A stretch of DNA of 64,000 bases from Corbicula japonica (lineage: Eukaryota > Mollusca > Bivalvia > Venerida > Cyrenidae), in NCBI GenBank assembly GCA_038501625.1, contig JAZAYU010000001.1, forward strand, positions 2,356,001-2,420,000. Direction: 5' to 3'. The notes below the pieces were generated by a model. That model was not told where the DNA came from and did not search any database. It saw nothing but the letters and a program-made list of their open reading frames with translations. This document shows positions 22,431 to 33,719 of the stretch, one piece after another. Made by a program: the position numbers and the translations under genes. The number at the start of each line of letters is the position of its first letter. Position 1 is the stretch's first letter.

Positions 22431-24304
22431 ATAAATAAGTTCATATAGTATTATTATTAAAATTCAAGGCAAAAAATGGGTAATATTATCCTGGCTATAT
22501 TTGGATGTAACCACATATAGCTATTTTAATTTATTTTTAAGATGTCCAAGCATTTTGAATTATTTTAGAAGGTCTTTACCTTCACTGCGAACTTGGTAAC
22601 GAAAACAGACACTATTACTAATGGTAGTCTTTTTCCCAGGTGACATTATCAACTGTCAGACCTATACAATCCATTCAAGGTGCATTGACAGGTTTCAATT
22701 AATTTTTTGCTGGAAAATGTTTATATGTATTTATTAGAGAATTCAATGCACAAAGGGATTTTATTGAAATTGTAATTAAACAAGATAGCTTTGATATTTG
22801 CACTTGTTAACATTCTGAAGTGAAAACTGCACTTTAATGTTGATTGGTTTAATGCATTAACATTGGGTGCATAATTATGTGATTTGATAACAAATTATTT
22901 CATAATCCTTTAGAAAAGAAATTTTGCGATCATTGAGATTTTATGATTTTGGCAAAATGTAATAGTGTCTCAATAGAATTTTCCAGTTTATGAGTGCTAA
23001 GTGATGTAGAATAGATACAGGATTAGTGGATACTTATTCAGTTTGAGCTTATAGTACTAATTGTTAAATCTTTAATTTTTTGAGATACTTATTTGTAATA
23101 AACAAATATATTTAATATATTTAAAATTTGTACTGTTATTCATAAGTTAAGCATTTTTAACATCAAACTTTTTTCAGCAAGATTAATAGTTGATGAATGC
23201 TTTTTTTAAGTTTATATTTTTAAGTGGTAATTTTTGCCATTTTTTATAAAATGAAAGAAACGAAGCATTTCGCATTGGTGGCAAAATGAAGATTTTTATC
23301 AAATGCAAAGTGATTTAATATTTTTATGTCATTATAAGTAAAGCTTCAATTTTGATGTATCATTTGGATTTAATGTTAGTGTTTAACCATGTGTTATTAA
23401 AAACGGAGGAATTATTAAGCATCTATAGTTGATAAATCATGGCTTCTCTTCCGATGCATATTTGTGTGTAAGTATAAACTTGAGAATGTTATTTCATTAT
23501 TTTGTGGCGCTTTTCAATAACATGGCTTGCACAAACTCTGGATACATCCCGTCCCTAATCCTCCCTCCTCCCCACTATGAAATTTTTTAATCTTGGGCAT
23601 TTTTAGATGCGATAACTGGGGTTCTGGATATTTTATAATGGTCAACAGGTTTAAGTATTGGGTATTTTTTAGGCTTTACTCATCAGAGCAAGAAAAGTTC
23701 ATAGATCATATATGAGTGTTTTTTATTTGACGTTTTAATTTTTCTATGTTTTAGATTTGTCTCTTTCTGTGTATTCTCCTGCCTAGGTTCAATACTTAGC
23801 AGTGTTGTAGATAATTATGTGTGTTCATATATGGCACTGATGGTGTTGGGAATGGAAGGGAGGTCATATTTGTTGAAGATTTGTGAGTGTTTGCTCTGTG
23901 TTTCCTGTTGCATTCAATGGTAATAATTTCATGTAAAGGCCTTATTTTTAGCAAGCCATTTTGTGATATCCTGTAACCTGGACAAAAATGATAGTCAGTA
24001 ACCGTGTACTACCTTGTTAGTCCGTGGCAGTTCTGTTCTACCCATCAATAGACTGTCTCACAGTCATAATGCTCTGCAATTTTCAGTACATGAAGGTTGA
24101 ACTAAAATGATGTTTTTTGAAATGTCCTAGCTGTTAATTATGCAATGATGAAGCTGCTCCATTTTGTATTTATCAAACAAGACATTTATTTCTAAGTATT
24201 GCATTCCAAGGTTAGACACTAGTTTCAGCAGCACTCAGATGTAAATTGCAGGGTATAATAGTAGCCTTTATTACTACAGAATACAGAATACACAATGTTA
24301 TTTC
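22431..24304. other. Non-coding, no repeats recognised; contains a candidate short exon
   Basis: About 1.9 kb of AT-rich DNA, one of the few sizeable MITE-free stretches. At 23439-23467 ATGGCTTCTCTTCCGATGCA opens a frame that meets gtaagt at 23468 in phase 2, another possible first exon for PHLPP. At 23831 a 30-codon ORF starts MALMVLGMEGRS. Neither is supported beyond motifs. Confidence 0.3.
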
Positions 24305-24934
24305 TGACTATGAGGCAAACAGAGTAGATCCAGATCAAAGATGTACCAATGTGAATAAAGGTCTATTCATGGAATTAACTGTTAAGTTTTAGAGACAGAT
24401 TTGGATTTTACCAATGTGTGAAATCATTGATCTTAATAAGTTATCACAGCTAAAATGCATCTGTATTTTTTTGCTGTTTATGCAATACTCAATACTGCAT
24501 AACTGAAATAACGATGGAGCTGATTCACCGAGTGTTACATTCAGTTTGATAGCTTTTCATCAAAACTGTTGAGGTATCATAGAAAATTACTAAACATATG
24601 CTAATTTTGGAAGATTTTCAATATTTTTCTGCCTTATCTAATAGTATAAAAATATTTTAACAAGATTACCAGCAAAATCATAACTTATGATATAAAAATC
24701 CTTATTGTTTATAAAATTTTTTAAAAACTTGCACAAGAGTAAATGCCCTCTGATCTGGATCTACACTGGTCACACCTTGGTCAGAAACAAACTAATGAAT
24801 CAAAAGGGAACAGTGTAGATCCTGATCAGACAGCATGGAGTAATTGTTAGCAAAAACACTTATAGGGCCAATAACTGATGACTAAGATTACTATGTTGGA
24901 CATGGATTGAGAAGTCCATGACTAACCATGTTAA
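24305..24934. other. Non-coding with two TTAA-MITE fragments
   Basis: Fragments lie at about 24305-24375 and 24745-24840 (gccctctgatctggatctac ... gtagatcctgatcagacagc). The intervening sequence is AT-rich and unrecognised. Confidence 0.4.
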
Positions 24935-25108
24935 CCCTTTCCTGTACAGACACACCTTTATTGCAAGGGCGAACAGTTTAGATCCTGATCAGAAGGCACG
25001 GATAGGTTATTTCTGACCAAAATGCGACCAGTGCAGATCCAGATGCCGTCTGATCTGGATCTACACTGGTCGCACATGCGTAAAAATGCGTATCTATACA
25101 GGAAAGGG
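24935..25108. mobile_element. TTAA-MITE internal-deletion derivative, 174 bp
   Basis: TTAA at 24931-24934 and 25109-25112. Very well preserved ends (CCCTTTCCTGTACAGACAC / gtatctatacaggaaaggg). Parts of both hairpins are missing, yet termini are nearly identical to the 31132 copy. Confidence 0.7.
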
Positions 25109-25133
25109 TTAAGTGAATTTAATTCCCTTTTAA

Positions 25134-25345
25134 CCCATTACTCCATATTTGACCCGTTCTAATGTGTGTGCAGCCAGTGTAGATCCAGATCTTCTGACAC
25201 ATCTGTACCATCTGATCTGGATCTGAATCACATCTTGGTCAGAAAAAACCTAATGAGTCTAAAAATGAACAGTGTAGATCCTGATCAGATGGCACAAATG
25301 ACCTTGATCTAAACTCTTGGCCCATTCAATAAAGGTGTATCATAA
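25134..25345. mobile_element. TTAA-MITE copy, right end decayed
   Basis: TTAA at 25130-25133 and cccattactccatat. It lies only 21 bp beyond the preceding copy. Confidence 0.55.
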
Positions 25346-25923
25346 CTTAAGTTTACTACCTTATTGACTTATTTATAATATTACACAATTTATGATTATC
25401 ATCACAATTTGCATTCTTTTGCATGCCCCATTACTTTGATATATACCAGCAATATGCCTCATTTAGTTTTTTTCTGTTCAAACTAATTTATTTTACAAAA
25501 ATAACTGTTATCACCCAGGCTCTTGTATACAACCTTTACACAGCATTACTTATTTAAAAAAATGTAATAGTCAGACCCTTTCTTTCATAGCAAACCTTAC
25601 TTTTTCTCCTAAACTTTGTACACAAATAATTATCATCACTTGGTGCAGCTATTGTAGATTTTAATGAGGAGTTATTGCTCCTTAGCTACTGAAAAAAGAT
25701 ATAATAGTTTGTTAATTGTATTATGTGTGTACAATATGCTATTGAAGAGATAATGCTTAGTTCTATTTACCGATATAAACAATCAAGTCCTTCCTGGGTG
25801 TGAACCAGTACTGGAAACTGACCTAGGTTCAAACTCATTACCTTCAGATTGCTAAGCTAAGTGCACGACCTGACTGACGGCTGGCACACCACCATGGACA
25901 AACTTTTCTATTTTCATTTTTAA
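25346..25923. other. Non-coding, with a second tRNA-like SINE head
   Basis: On the minus strand at about 25798-25895, 'gtgcacttagcttagcaatc' and a 'gtttgaacc'-type B-box region resemble the SINE head at 17040-17120 (shared ttagcaatc(t/a)g core). Otherwise AT-rich. Confidence 0.35.
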
Positions 25924-26093
25924 CTAGTTAAGTGATGTTAAGTGATGTCTTCTCATATATTTAGTCCACTTTGAAACACACATGTCACTGGTCACAAAAC
26001 CTCGACATGTTTGCTTAGCCTGTGACAGCATGTAGACATTGTCAGGATCATACTCTTTGGCTAAGGCAGAAGCTAATAGTAACACAATTCTAC
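25924..26093 (-). CDS. Possible last exon of an unknown minus-strand gene
   Basis: On the minus strand a consensus acceptor (caagtttcag) is followed by an open frame RIVLLLASALAKEYDPDNVY... of about 55 residues, ending RRHHLTSLN at the stop (25924). Composition is protein-like, with Cys, Trp and charged residues, and it does not overlap a recognised repeat. I do not recognise a family. No neighbouring exon was found, so it may be a pseudo-exon or chance frame. Confidence 0.3.
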
Positions 26094-26139
26094 CTGAAAC
26101 TTGAACAACCCCAAGGTTTTTATATTCAGTTAAGAACAA

Positions 26140-26517
26140 AAAATATTAATAAAGGGGTGAATTTTGGCCTTCCTTAGTTAATTTGCATCAATACAGATTA
26201 TATTATCTTAAACTCTTGCATTTTATTTCAAAATTACTTCAGAATAAACTAAGTATTTCAAAACAAAAAAATTGTTTCTGCCCAAGTAATTTTATATCCT
26301 GGTAAATTTCACACTGAATGATCGTCAAGCAATATTTAATGTTTTCAACAATTATGTTAAGATATGGTTGGTTTGAGAAATATTTTTAATACAGACAACA
26401 AACTCTTGTAAAAAATGACAAATTACTATAACATCAATGGCATGATAAATGCTTACAAGCATTGACAGCAATGTTCACTGTCTAGCTTACAAACTTGATT
26501 CTGAATCGTCTTATTAA
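26140..26517. other. Non-coding, nothing recognised
   Basis: AT-rich, with stops in all frames. Confidence 0.35.
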
Positions 26518-26848
26518 ATCCTTTGACCCCATGGGATAATTGGCTTAAATTCCATGGGCAAACAGTGTAGATAAAATCAGCCAGCACATTCATGCCATTT
26601 GATAAGGTTCGTAACTGTTCGCTTTTAGATTCACTAGTTTATTTCTGATCAAGATGTGACCACTGTAGATCCGGATAAGATTGCACTGATGTTCTGACTG
26701 ATCTGGATCTAAACTCATTGTTTTAGCTCAGGATCTAAATTGTTCACTTTTAGATTCATTAGATTCTGACAGATTTTTCGATAAGATGGCTGATGTGGAT
26801 CTACACTGTTTTCACATTTGATAAAACCTGTATTCATGGAAGACAGGC
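26518..26848. mobile_element. TTAA-MITE, rearranged (about 1.4 copies)
   Basis: Left end after TTAA (26514-26517). Three hairpin arms occur with a duplicated 'gttcgcttttagattcact' segment, suggesting an internal duplication or a second partial copy. Confidence 0.5.
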
Positions 26849-26998
26849 TTAAGAAGTTAAATGCAAACTTTTCTTGAAACATTATGTCATCATGGGAAAT
26901 AAGATATGATTGACAAATATTTTCTTTTTTGATGACAGTCTGAAGGACACTATCTAAAGCAATGGTCTTTAAAGTTGTAAGAAGAAAAGTATAATATA

Positions 26999-27387
26999 CA
27001 GTCAAACCTGTTTTAACCCTTTGCTTCATAAATACGCATTTTTACGCATGTGCGACCAGTGTAGATCCGGCACATCTGTGCCATCTGATAAGGATCTGCA
27101 CTGTTAGCATTTTGGTCAGAAATGACCTAATGAATCAAAAAGCGAACAGTTTAGATCCTGATCAGATGGCACTGGATCTAAACTGTTCGCCCACACAATA
27201 AAGGTGTGGCTATGGAGAAAAGGGTTAAGCAGCCACCCAAGGAAGTGGCAGAAAGTGGCTGCTTAAAACAGGTTGCTGTTTAAGGCAGATAAAATTATTA
27301 CAAAATGTCAGTTTAAGACATTTTCAAACTAGTTGTTTAAGACAGGTGGTTGCTAAATTTAGGTGGCTGCTAAGGCATGTTCATCTG
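26999..27387. mobile_element. pogo-like MITE carrying a TTAA-MITE
   Basis: CAGTCAAACC starts after TA (26997-26998) and a degraded mirror (gttcatctg) ends before TA (27388-27389). Inside, the arm gtggctgcttaaaacagg pairs with cctgttttaa/gcagccac, which is split by a TTAA-MITE. Removing that MITE with one TTAA restores the arm exactly. Confidence 0.6.
27017..27224. mobile_element. TTAA-MITE with proven TTAA duplication
   Basis: 208 bp, TTAA at 27013-27016 and 27225-27228; CCCTTTGCTTCATAAATACG and the right end gtggctatggagaaaaggg. The host palindrome's other arm (near 27252-27270) serves as the empty-site reference. Confidence 0.8.
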
Positions 27388-28428
27388 TATACACATTTGA
27401 TGAAAGTGGGGAATTTCATGGTATTAATGTATGGAGGCTATTTGCTGCCAAAACTCCAGACCTGTATTTATAGTTACAAAATTGATGAATTACCATTTGA
27501 CACCTCAACTGTGCATCCATTCTTTAAATGTTTACAATTAAACACTGTACATTTACATTTCTTGTTGTGCCAAATGAAGATTGTTTCTTTGCAATCAAGT
27601 TATAATGTATTTTCAACACTTGTCATTCTATGATTGTCATATGATAACTTTACATTGTGGTTTGCTCAAATTCAGTTCTAATTTTGTACTTCTTAATTAT
27701 AAATTGCATTTGTGTGATGGTAGTTTTCCCTTCGTTTGTTGAGAAATTTCTCGGCAGCTATCTGGAGATTGCCGAATAGGTATGATTGCCAAACTGGTAG
27801 ATCTGGATCTAAAATGTTTGCTTATGCAATAAAGGTATATCTATGGGGTGAAGGGTTATACATGTTAAAAGCAGGTATTTGTAAATCTTTGTGTATACTA
27901 TTAAGTTGTGCATGTTGCATTTGCAGCCAGTGTAGACCCAGATTGAAATGCAGTAAATTTCTGTTATGCTATGTTTATTGATACTAATATATTTAATGGA
28001 CTGACCCAAACTTATAGAGAGATGAGACAGTTATATCAAACTTAAGTGAGTTAAGAGTAAACCTGGATTATATGATTATAGCTGGTTTATTTTATTGGCT
28101 GCCATTGAACAAATTCAAACAAAGAGCCAGAGATACTTACTCTTAACACTAAGTCTTGCTTCTCACTGTTTTTTTGTCCACAGCTTTAATACAGGACACA
28201 GATTGATATTTTAATTACAGCTGATCAAATCAAGCGATCAAAATCAGATCAAAATTTGTTTGATTAATTGGATAATGATATACAAGGTTTTTCTTGTAAC
28301 CTGACATGTTAAGGATTCCAAACAGCAGATCTTGATCTTGAAGTGTTTTTTTTAATGATATTTAACTTTCTGTATTCTTTTACATGGACAATTTGAAGTG
28401 TGTACTTAAGTGAAACAATTTTTCGGTA
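27388..28428. other. Non-coding, with TTAA-MITE fragment
   Basis: A MITE right half at about 27795-27860 (gatctggatctaaaatgttt ... ggggtgaagggtta). The open frames at 27346-27633 and 27736-27981 span repeats and lack motifs. Confidence 0.35.
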
Positions 28429-28514
28429 ATGGCTACAACCAAAGACGATTTATGGACTTATTATAAGAAATTAAGGTTTGAACTTCGATACTTTAAACAT
28501 TTTTTAATGGATTT
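28429..28514 (+). other. Short ORF ending at a splice donor
   Basis: ATG at 28429 opens MATTKDDLWTYYKKLRFELR and stays open to gtatgt at 28515 in phase 2; read through, the frame gives 38 codons. It could be another first exon or a chance frame. Confidence 0.18.
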
Positions 28515-29291
28515 GTATGTATTAATAATTTCATTATTTGCTTAAGGTTGAAGTAATAGTATTAGTTCAACTAATATTTGTGAAGTGAATCATTTAAAAG
28601 GTGATAAAAACTATTAATATAATTTTTATTCAAAAAATGACCCTTGTGTCAAGATTTTTTGAAGTACGAACAAGAAAAAGAAAAACAAATCATAATTTAA
28701 AAGAAATAGAATATTTAATGTTATTTTTGAAATGGTTTGTGATGTAGATGGTAAAGATGATGGTTGCCTGGGGAAAATTTGTAAAAATCAAATTGTTAAG
28801 AGATTTGTTCAGATTAAAAATGGTTAAATTACAAGCTTTAGGGTCCAGCGAGAGACATCACAATGTTTTGCTGTACCTTTTCCTTTTTCATTGTGTTATC
28901 TGATCGAAATCCTTTGAATGTTGACATTAAAAGTAATTGGGATTCAGATTTCTGTAAGAAAATTAAAAATTGTTCAGTTGTTAAATACCACATCAAAATA
29001 ATGATGAATACAAAAACACAAATATTTTAGAATTATTTTATGGATAATAAAATCCTGCATTTTTAAAAAAGGTATGTCTTTCCATATTTTTTTAAGCAAT
29101 TAATCATTTAAAAGATTTGAATGAGTCAGAATGTGATTTATAATTAGTTTCTGCAGCATGTATTCATGGCATATAAGTTATATCTGTTAAGAAAAGAGTT
29201 TAATTAAGGGATTTCTGGCCAGTGAGTTGACAATTCATTTTATCCTCTTTTTACTTTCACTGTTAAAAAATTCTCAAGTTTTTCCTTTTAA
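28515..29291. other. Non-coding, nothing recognised
   Basis: Strongly AT-rich, MITE-free. Confidence 0.35.
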
Positions 29292-29518
29292 CTATCCCAT
29301 TACTCCATATTATATACCCCAGTATGGTGTTAGTGTACAGTGTAGATCCAGATCAGTGGACACATCTGTGCCATCTGATCAGGATCTACACTGGTTGCTT
29401 TTTGATTTACTAAGTTGTTTCTGACCAAAAAAGTCTGTGCAGATCCTGATCAGACAGCACGGGTGATCTCGAGCTACACTGGTCATAAATATCATAAAAT
29501 GCATTTATATGGAGTAAT
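29292..29518. mobile_element. TTAA-MITE copy, degenerate ends
   Basis: TTAA at 29288-29291, then ctatcccattactccatat. Both hairpins are intact; the right TTAA is blurred (atggagtaattttaaa). Confidence 0.55.
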
Positions 29519-30297
29519 TTTAAAGGGCTATTGTAGCTAAATTAAAATATTGTGAAAATGCAACAGATGTATAAATAACTCTTTTAAATTAACAAGGGCA
29601 AATTTGTACACAACTTTTATATTTCTTTTTTAACACATTTGCAATAGAACTACTTAATACAAATGTAAAGCAAACATTTATTCGTATTTTTCCCACAAAA
29701 GCTCTTTTCACTCAGTTCATCACATGCACATAGATCATGTTTAACGTAGATTTCAAATTGAAATTAATCTTTAAATTTAAATGAAGTTGATGTTCGAATT
29801 TCTTTCATCTTGACATGGACATTGTCAAAGTCTGGTTTGAAATAGTTAATGTAATTTTCTTATACATTTAAGGAGTTTGTAACACATTTTCAGTTAAGTG
29901 TTTTCAACAGAACAGTCATACTATTTTATACTTATATACTGGAAGTTGTTGTTAAATATCCAGGAATGGCTTACATGTAAGTTCAATTTAATTTTTTTTC
30001 AAATTTAGTTTCATAAATATAGATGCAGCATGTTTCCCTTAGCTTGGAAATTTTAAGTTACGGCAGAAAATTGTAAAGCTTTATATGCAGCAGGCAATTA
30101 TGAGAAAATTAATAGAAAACACTGAAATTTTAATAATTTACACAATTAAACATGAAGAATTAGAATTAAAACAATGACATGTATTAGGTTGTCAAAACAG
30201 AATAATCTGAATTTGTTTTCATGGGCTAATGGGGATGGAGGAGAGGTAAGTGGGGTGCCAATTCTCGATGAGATAGTGGAATCTAATGACATGTTAA
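29519..30297. other. Non-coding, nothing recognised
   Basis: AT-rich; a donor-like gaggtaagt at 30242 follows short open frames, without further support. Confidence 0.35.
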
Positions 30298-30425
30298 TCC
30301 CTTTACTCCATGGGACATGGCTGTTACCCATGGGCAAGCAGTGTAGATCATCAGTGTGATTATCCGTGCTGTCTGATCAGTATCTTATACTATCTACACT
30401 GTTCGCTATTTGATTCTTTACTTAG
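30298..30425. mobile_element. TTAA-MITE, left half
   Basis: TTAA at 30294-30297, then tccctttactccatgggac and the first hairpin only. Confidence 0.5.
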
Positions 30426-30862
30426 ATTATTGTTTACCAATACGCAAGTAAATGGTATATTGGCATGCTTGTCTTGTCAGCTGCCAAATTGTTGTGTTCA
30501 TAGCTTCAATATGAGACTGGTAATCAAACTCAGTGGTCAAGTAAAACATCATATGGTCACATTAGTGCAAAAACAGCCATAAGAAGAATTAATACCATTT
30601 TCGCACTGTGACTATATATGGAAGCCAGAATTAAAGTGCCATTGAAGACCATTGGCAAATATAATAACTGATACAAACTTGTGTTCAAGTACTTTAAATG
30701 GCAGCTTGATGGTTGTGAACAAGCACCTTGAAGATTATTTAAACTTGATCTCATAGGTTAAGTGTATTGTTTTTACCTGATGTGACACTGGAATTGAAAG
30801 GGTCTTTAAAGGGTCTTTAAAGGGTCTTTAAGATTCAACGTTTTACCATTGAGTTTTATTAA
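30426..30862. other. Non-coding; short triplication
   Basis: The 12-bp unit 'aaagggtcttta' is tandemly repeated three times near 30799-30831. Confidence 0.4.
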
Positions 30863-31042
30863 CTCTTTACTGCATGGATATGTGTTTTATCTATTGGTTT
30901 AGCAGTGTAGATAGATCAAGATCTGATATGAACCTAGATCACTCTTTTCTTTAAACATACTGAATCTAAAAACAAATAGTATAGACCTGATCAGTTGCGT
31001 TTATGGAGGAATTTTAAAATGTAGCATTTGCTGAGTAAAGGA
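30863..31042. mobile_element. TTAA-MITE, old copy
   Basis: TTAA at 30859-30862, ctctttactgcatggatatg; interior strongly diverged. Confidence 0.45.
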
Positions 31043-31131
31043 TTATATGGTATAAGGTAGATTTTTTATATATATTCTTGCTTCAGTTTTATTCAAGTAT
31101 AATGAATGTCATTTAAAAGCATTTAAATTAA

Positions 31132-31365
31132 CCCTTTCCTGTATAGATACGCATTTTTATGCATGTGCAACCAGTGTAGAACCAGATCAGCCAGCACATC
31201 CGTGCCGTCTGATCTGGATCTGCACTGGTCGCATTTTGGTCAGAAATAACCTTATGAATCAATAAGCGAACAGTTTAGATCCTGATCAGACGGCACCGAT
31301 GTGCCGGCTGATCTGGATCTAAACTGTTCGCCCTAGCAATAAAGGTGTATCTATACAGGAAAGGG
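31132..31365. mobile_element. TTAA-MITE reference copy (piggyBac-like), 234 bp
   Basis: Best preserved copy. TTAA at 31128-31131 and 31366-31369. The outer inverted repeat is CCCTTTCCTGTATAGATACG paired with gtatctatacaggaaaggg. Inside are two hairpins in series: the first from gaccagtg-like sequence to cactggtcgc, the second from gcgaacagtttagatcc to ggatctaaactgttcgc. They are joined by tttggtcagaaataacc. TTAA duplication and CCC... ends fit piggyBac-type transposase; no coding capacity. Confidence 0.8.
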
Positions 31366-32199
31366 TTAATTATACATTAACAGTGAAAATCTTTTAAGAC
31401 AGGAGGTGGGGTACCACTACTCAGTGTTTTTAGTTAGAGTTTGGGTTATCTGTTGAGGAATATGACAATATCATTTTCGAAGTGCAATAACAGTGTAAGT
31501 AAATGGGTTTACTTGTCCAGCATAACCAGTTTAAATGATATATTGTTTAATTCCACAAATGAAAATAAAACTCCAAAGTATAAAAACTTCTGAAGAAAAG
31601 TCGGTTTTTAGAGAAAAAAGCATTTACATACTGTCCTCTGTTGTGTGTATTAAGATTTATATATTTTAATCCCTACTGCCCTAAATCACGTACTGTACTA
31701 GTAATGCCAGTATAAAAAGTACTTTTACTAAGTAGCATGGGTGACATTCATTTTTGAGTAGGTCATTAGCATATTAAAACCATAAGAAGCATCATATCAT
31801 TATATTTGATTGAATAATCAAATACATCATAAGGTTAGTCAACATGGTATATATCTGACAAATTATGTCATTTTCATTCAAACAGAATGCAGTTATTACA
31901 AAGGATAAAACTATAACACTCAGAGTTAAAGAATCATTTTTAGGAAAAATTGTAATTTCTTGCCAAATTCTGTGAAAAAATGTATAAAAATGTGTCAGTT
32001 TTGCATCCTCAGTTCAGATGAAATAATTCTCTAATTAAATAACTAAAAACTAATAGAGGTTATATCAGAGCTCATGCAGAGCTCTGGAATTGCTTTAAAA
32101 CATAACCTCTGATAAACTCATAGTTTAAGCCAGTTTTTCTGTCCAATGTTTCTTATGATTTCCACAGCCTTGGATTTTCGACCATCCATTTTGTTGGAT
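31366..32199. other. Non-coding, nothing recognised
   Basis: AT-rich. A modest inverted pair (gaggttatatcagagctc / gagctctgg...) lies near 32055-32110. Confidence 0.35.
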
Positions 32200-32720
32200 T
32201 TGAGACAGCTGTGATGTCCATATTGTTAAAGACATTGTTTATATCTACAGTGTTAGCTTTGAGGCAGTTTTGATGTCTAGATTGTTGGATATGGGACAGT
32301 TGTGATGTCTAGATTGTTTGATTTGGGACAGTTGTGATGTCGAGATTGTTGGATTAGGGACAGTTGTGATGTTGAGATTGTTGGATTTGGGACAGTTGTG
32401 ATGTCGAGATTGTTGGATTTGGGACAGTTGTGATGTCTAGATTGTTGGATTTGGGACAGTTGTGATGTCTAGATTGTTGGATTTGGGACAGTTGTGATGT
32501 CTAGATTGTTGGATTTGGGACAGTTGTGATGTCTAGATTGTTGGATTTGGGACAGTTGTGATGTCTAGATTGTTGGATTTGGGATAGTGATGATGTCTAG
32601 ATTGTTGGATTTGGGAAAGTTGAGATTTTGATTGTTGGATTTGGAAAAGTTTTGATGTCTACTGATTTTGGAGTAAGACTGTTGTGATGTCCGCATTGTT
32701 GGATTTGAGACAGTTGTGAC
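32200..32720. repeat. 32-bp minisatellite, about 15 units
   Basis: Unit: gattgttggatttgggacag followed by ttgtgatgtcta. The centre (32290-32590) is nearly homogeneous; both edges decay. Some units carry gtcgag instead of gtctag. Confidence 0.85.
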
Positions 32721-33187
32721 TTCTTGCTACAAAGTTGTTAGGTTTAAGACAGTCTCAAAATTTAGATATAGGTGTTGGGTGTTGGTTTGCAACAGCTATT
32801 ATCTATCAAGAAGTGTTTCTTGTTGGTTTGATTTAGCAAGAAGACATTAAATGGATGATCATATAGATATGTATGTGACAGTATACAATATAAAGTGTTG
32901 ATTTACAAACTTAACACTGTTACTTTCATTATCAATGTGGGAGTCCATCAGATCAGGGGGTTTGATTTATTGACCAGACCTAACGTTTTTTGCCCTGTCA
33001 TACACATTCTCCACATGTTACAGAAATCTGTATACAATCTATTATCAGGTACTAACAAGATATTTATGGATTTTTTCATCAATTTTATTTTAAAGCTTGA
33101 CATTCATTGATCATAATGGTACCACTCAAAATTTACAAAATAAACGTGATTATTGTAAGGTTATTACATATAATTATCATCCACGTG
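32721..33187. other. Non-coding, nothing recognised
   Basis: The 71-codon frame at 32895-33110 shows no domain. Confidence 0.35.
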
Positions 33188-33312
33188 TGTTGGGTAAAGA
33201 TCATGTGATCCGGCCCAAGTGAAGTATGCACAAAGGTGGTAACAAGGCTCTGCCAAGTTACCGCCTAAGTGCATATTTCAAGAGGGCTGGATCACGCGAT
33301 CTTTACCCAACA
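33188..33312. mobile_element. Foldback MITE, 125 bp
   Basis: tgttgggtaaagatcatgtg... at the left pairs with ...cgcgatctttacccaaca at the right; a second inner pair is tatgcac / gtgcata. The centre holds ggtggtaac / gttaccgcc. Confidence 0.55.
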
Positions 33313-33719
33313 AAAGTGAATGATACTTTTTCTTGCATACCGTATTTATATTGCGCATTTTGTTTTTTTTCCTGTAAATTTTCTTCGCACTACTTTTTTA
33401 TAGTAGCGGAGTGATATACAAGACATTCCGTCGTTCATTCATACCTGCGCAAGATGACTTGATGTCATATAACGCGCATGACTCATTCTACATGGGGGGT
33501 GTAGGATCGAAATTTCCTACAAGGGTGAAAACACCGGATGACCTGATCGGGTATGCAAGAATAAAAGCTTATTTACTGGGTATCTTACAACAATATTTGA
33601 GTCAGTTCTGCCCTTGAGGGCCTATTTTGCCATTAACTTGGTGGTTGCACCTATGAGTTGATTTGATCTACTTTTATTTGCACATCTAGATGACTTCTTT
33701 ATTATAGCCAATCTTTAAT
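33313..33719. other. Non-coding, nothing recognised
   Basis: Contains a short hairpin (taggatcgaaatttccta near 33502). The 68-codon frame at 33411-33617 lacks recognisable motifs. Confidence 0.35.

Noticed and set aside
33411..33617. 68-codon plus-strand frame near a foldback MITE
   Set aside because: No recognisable motif; adjacent to repeat sequence.
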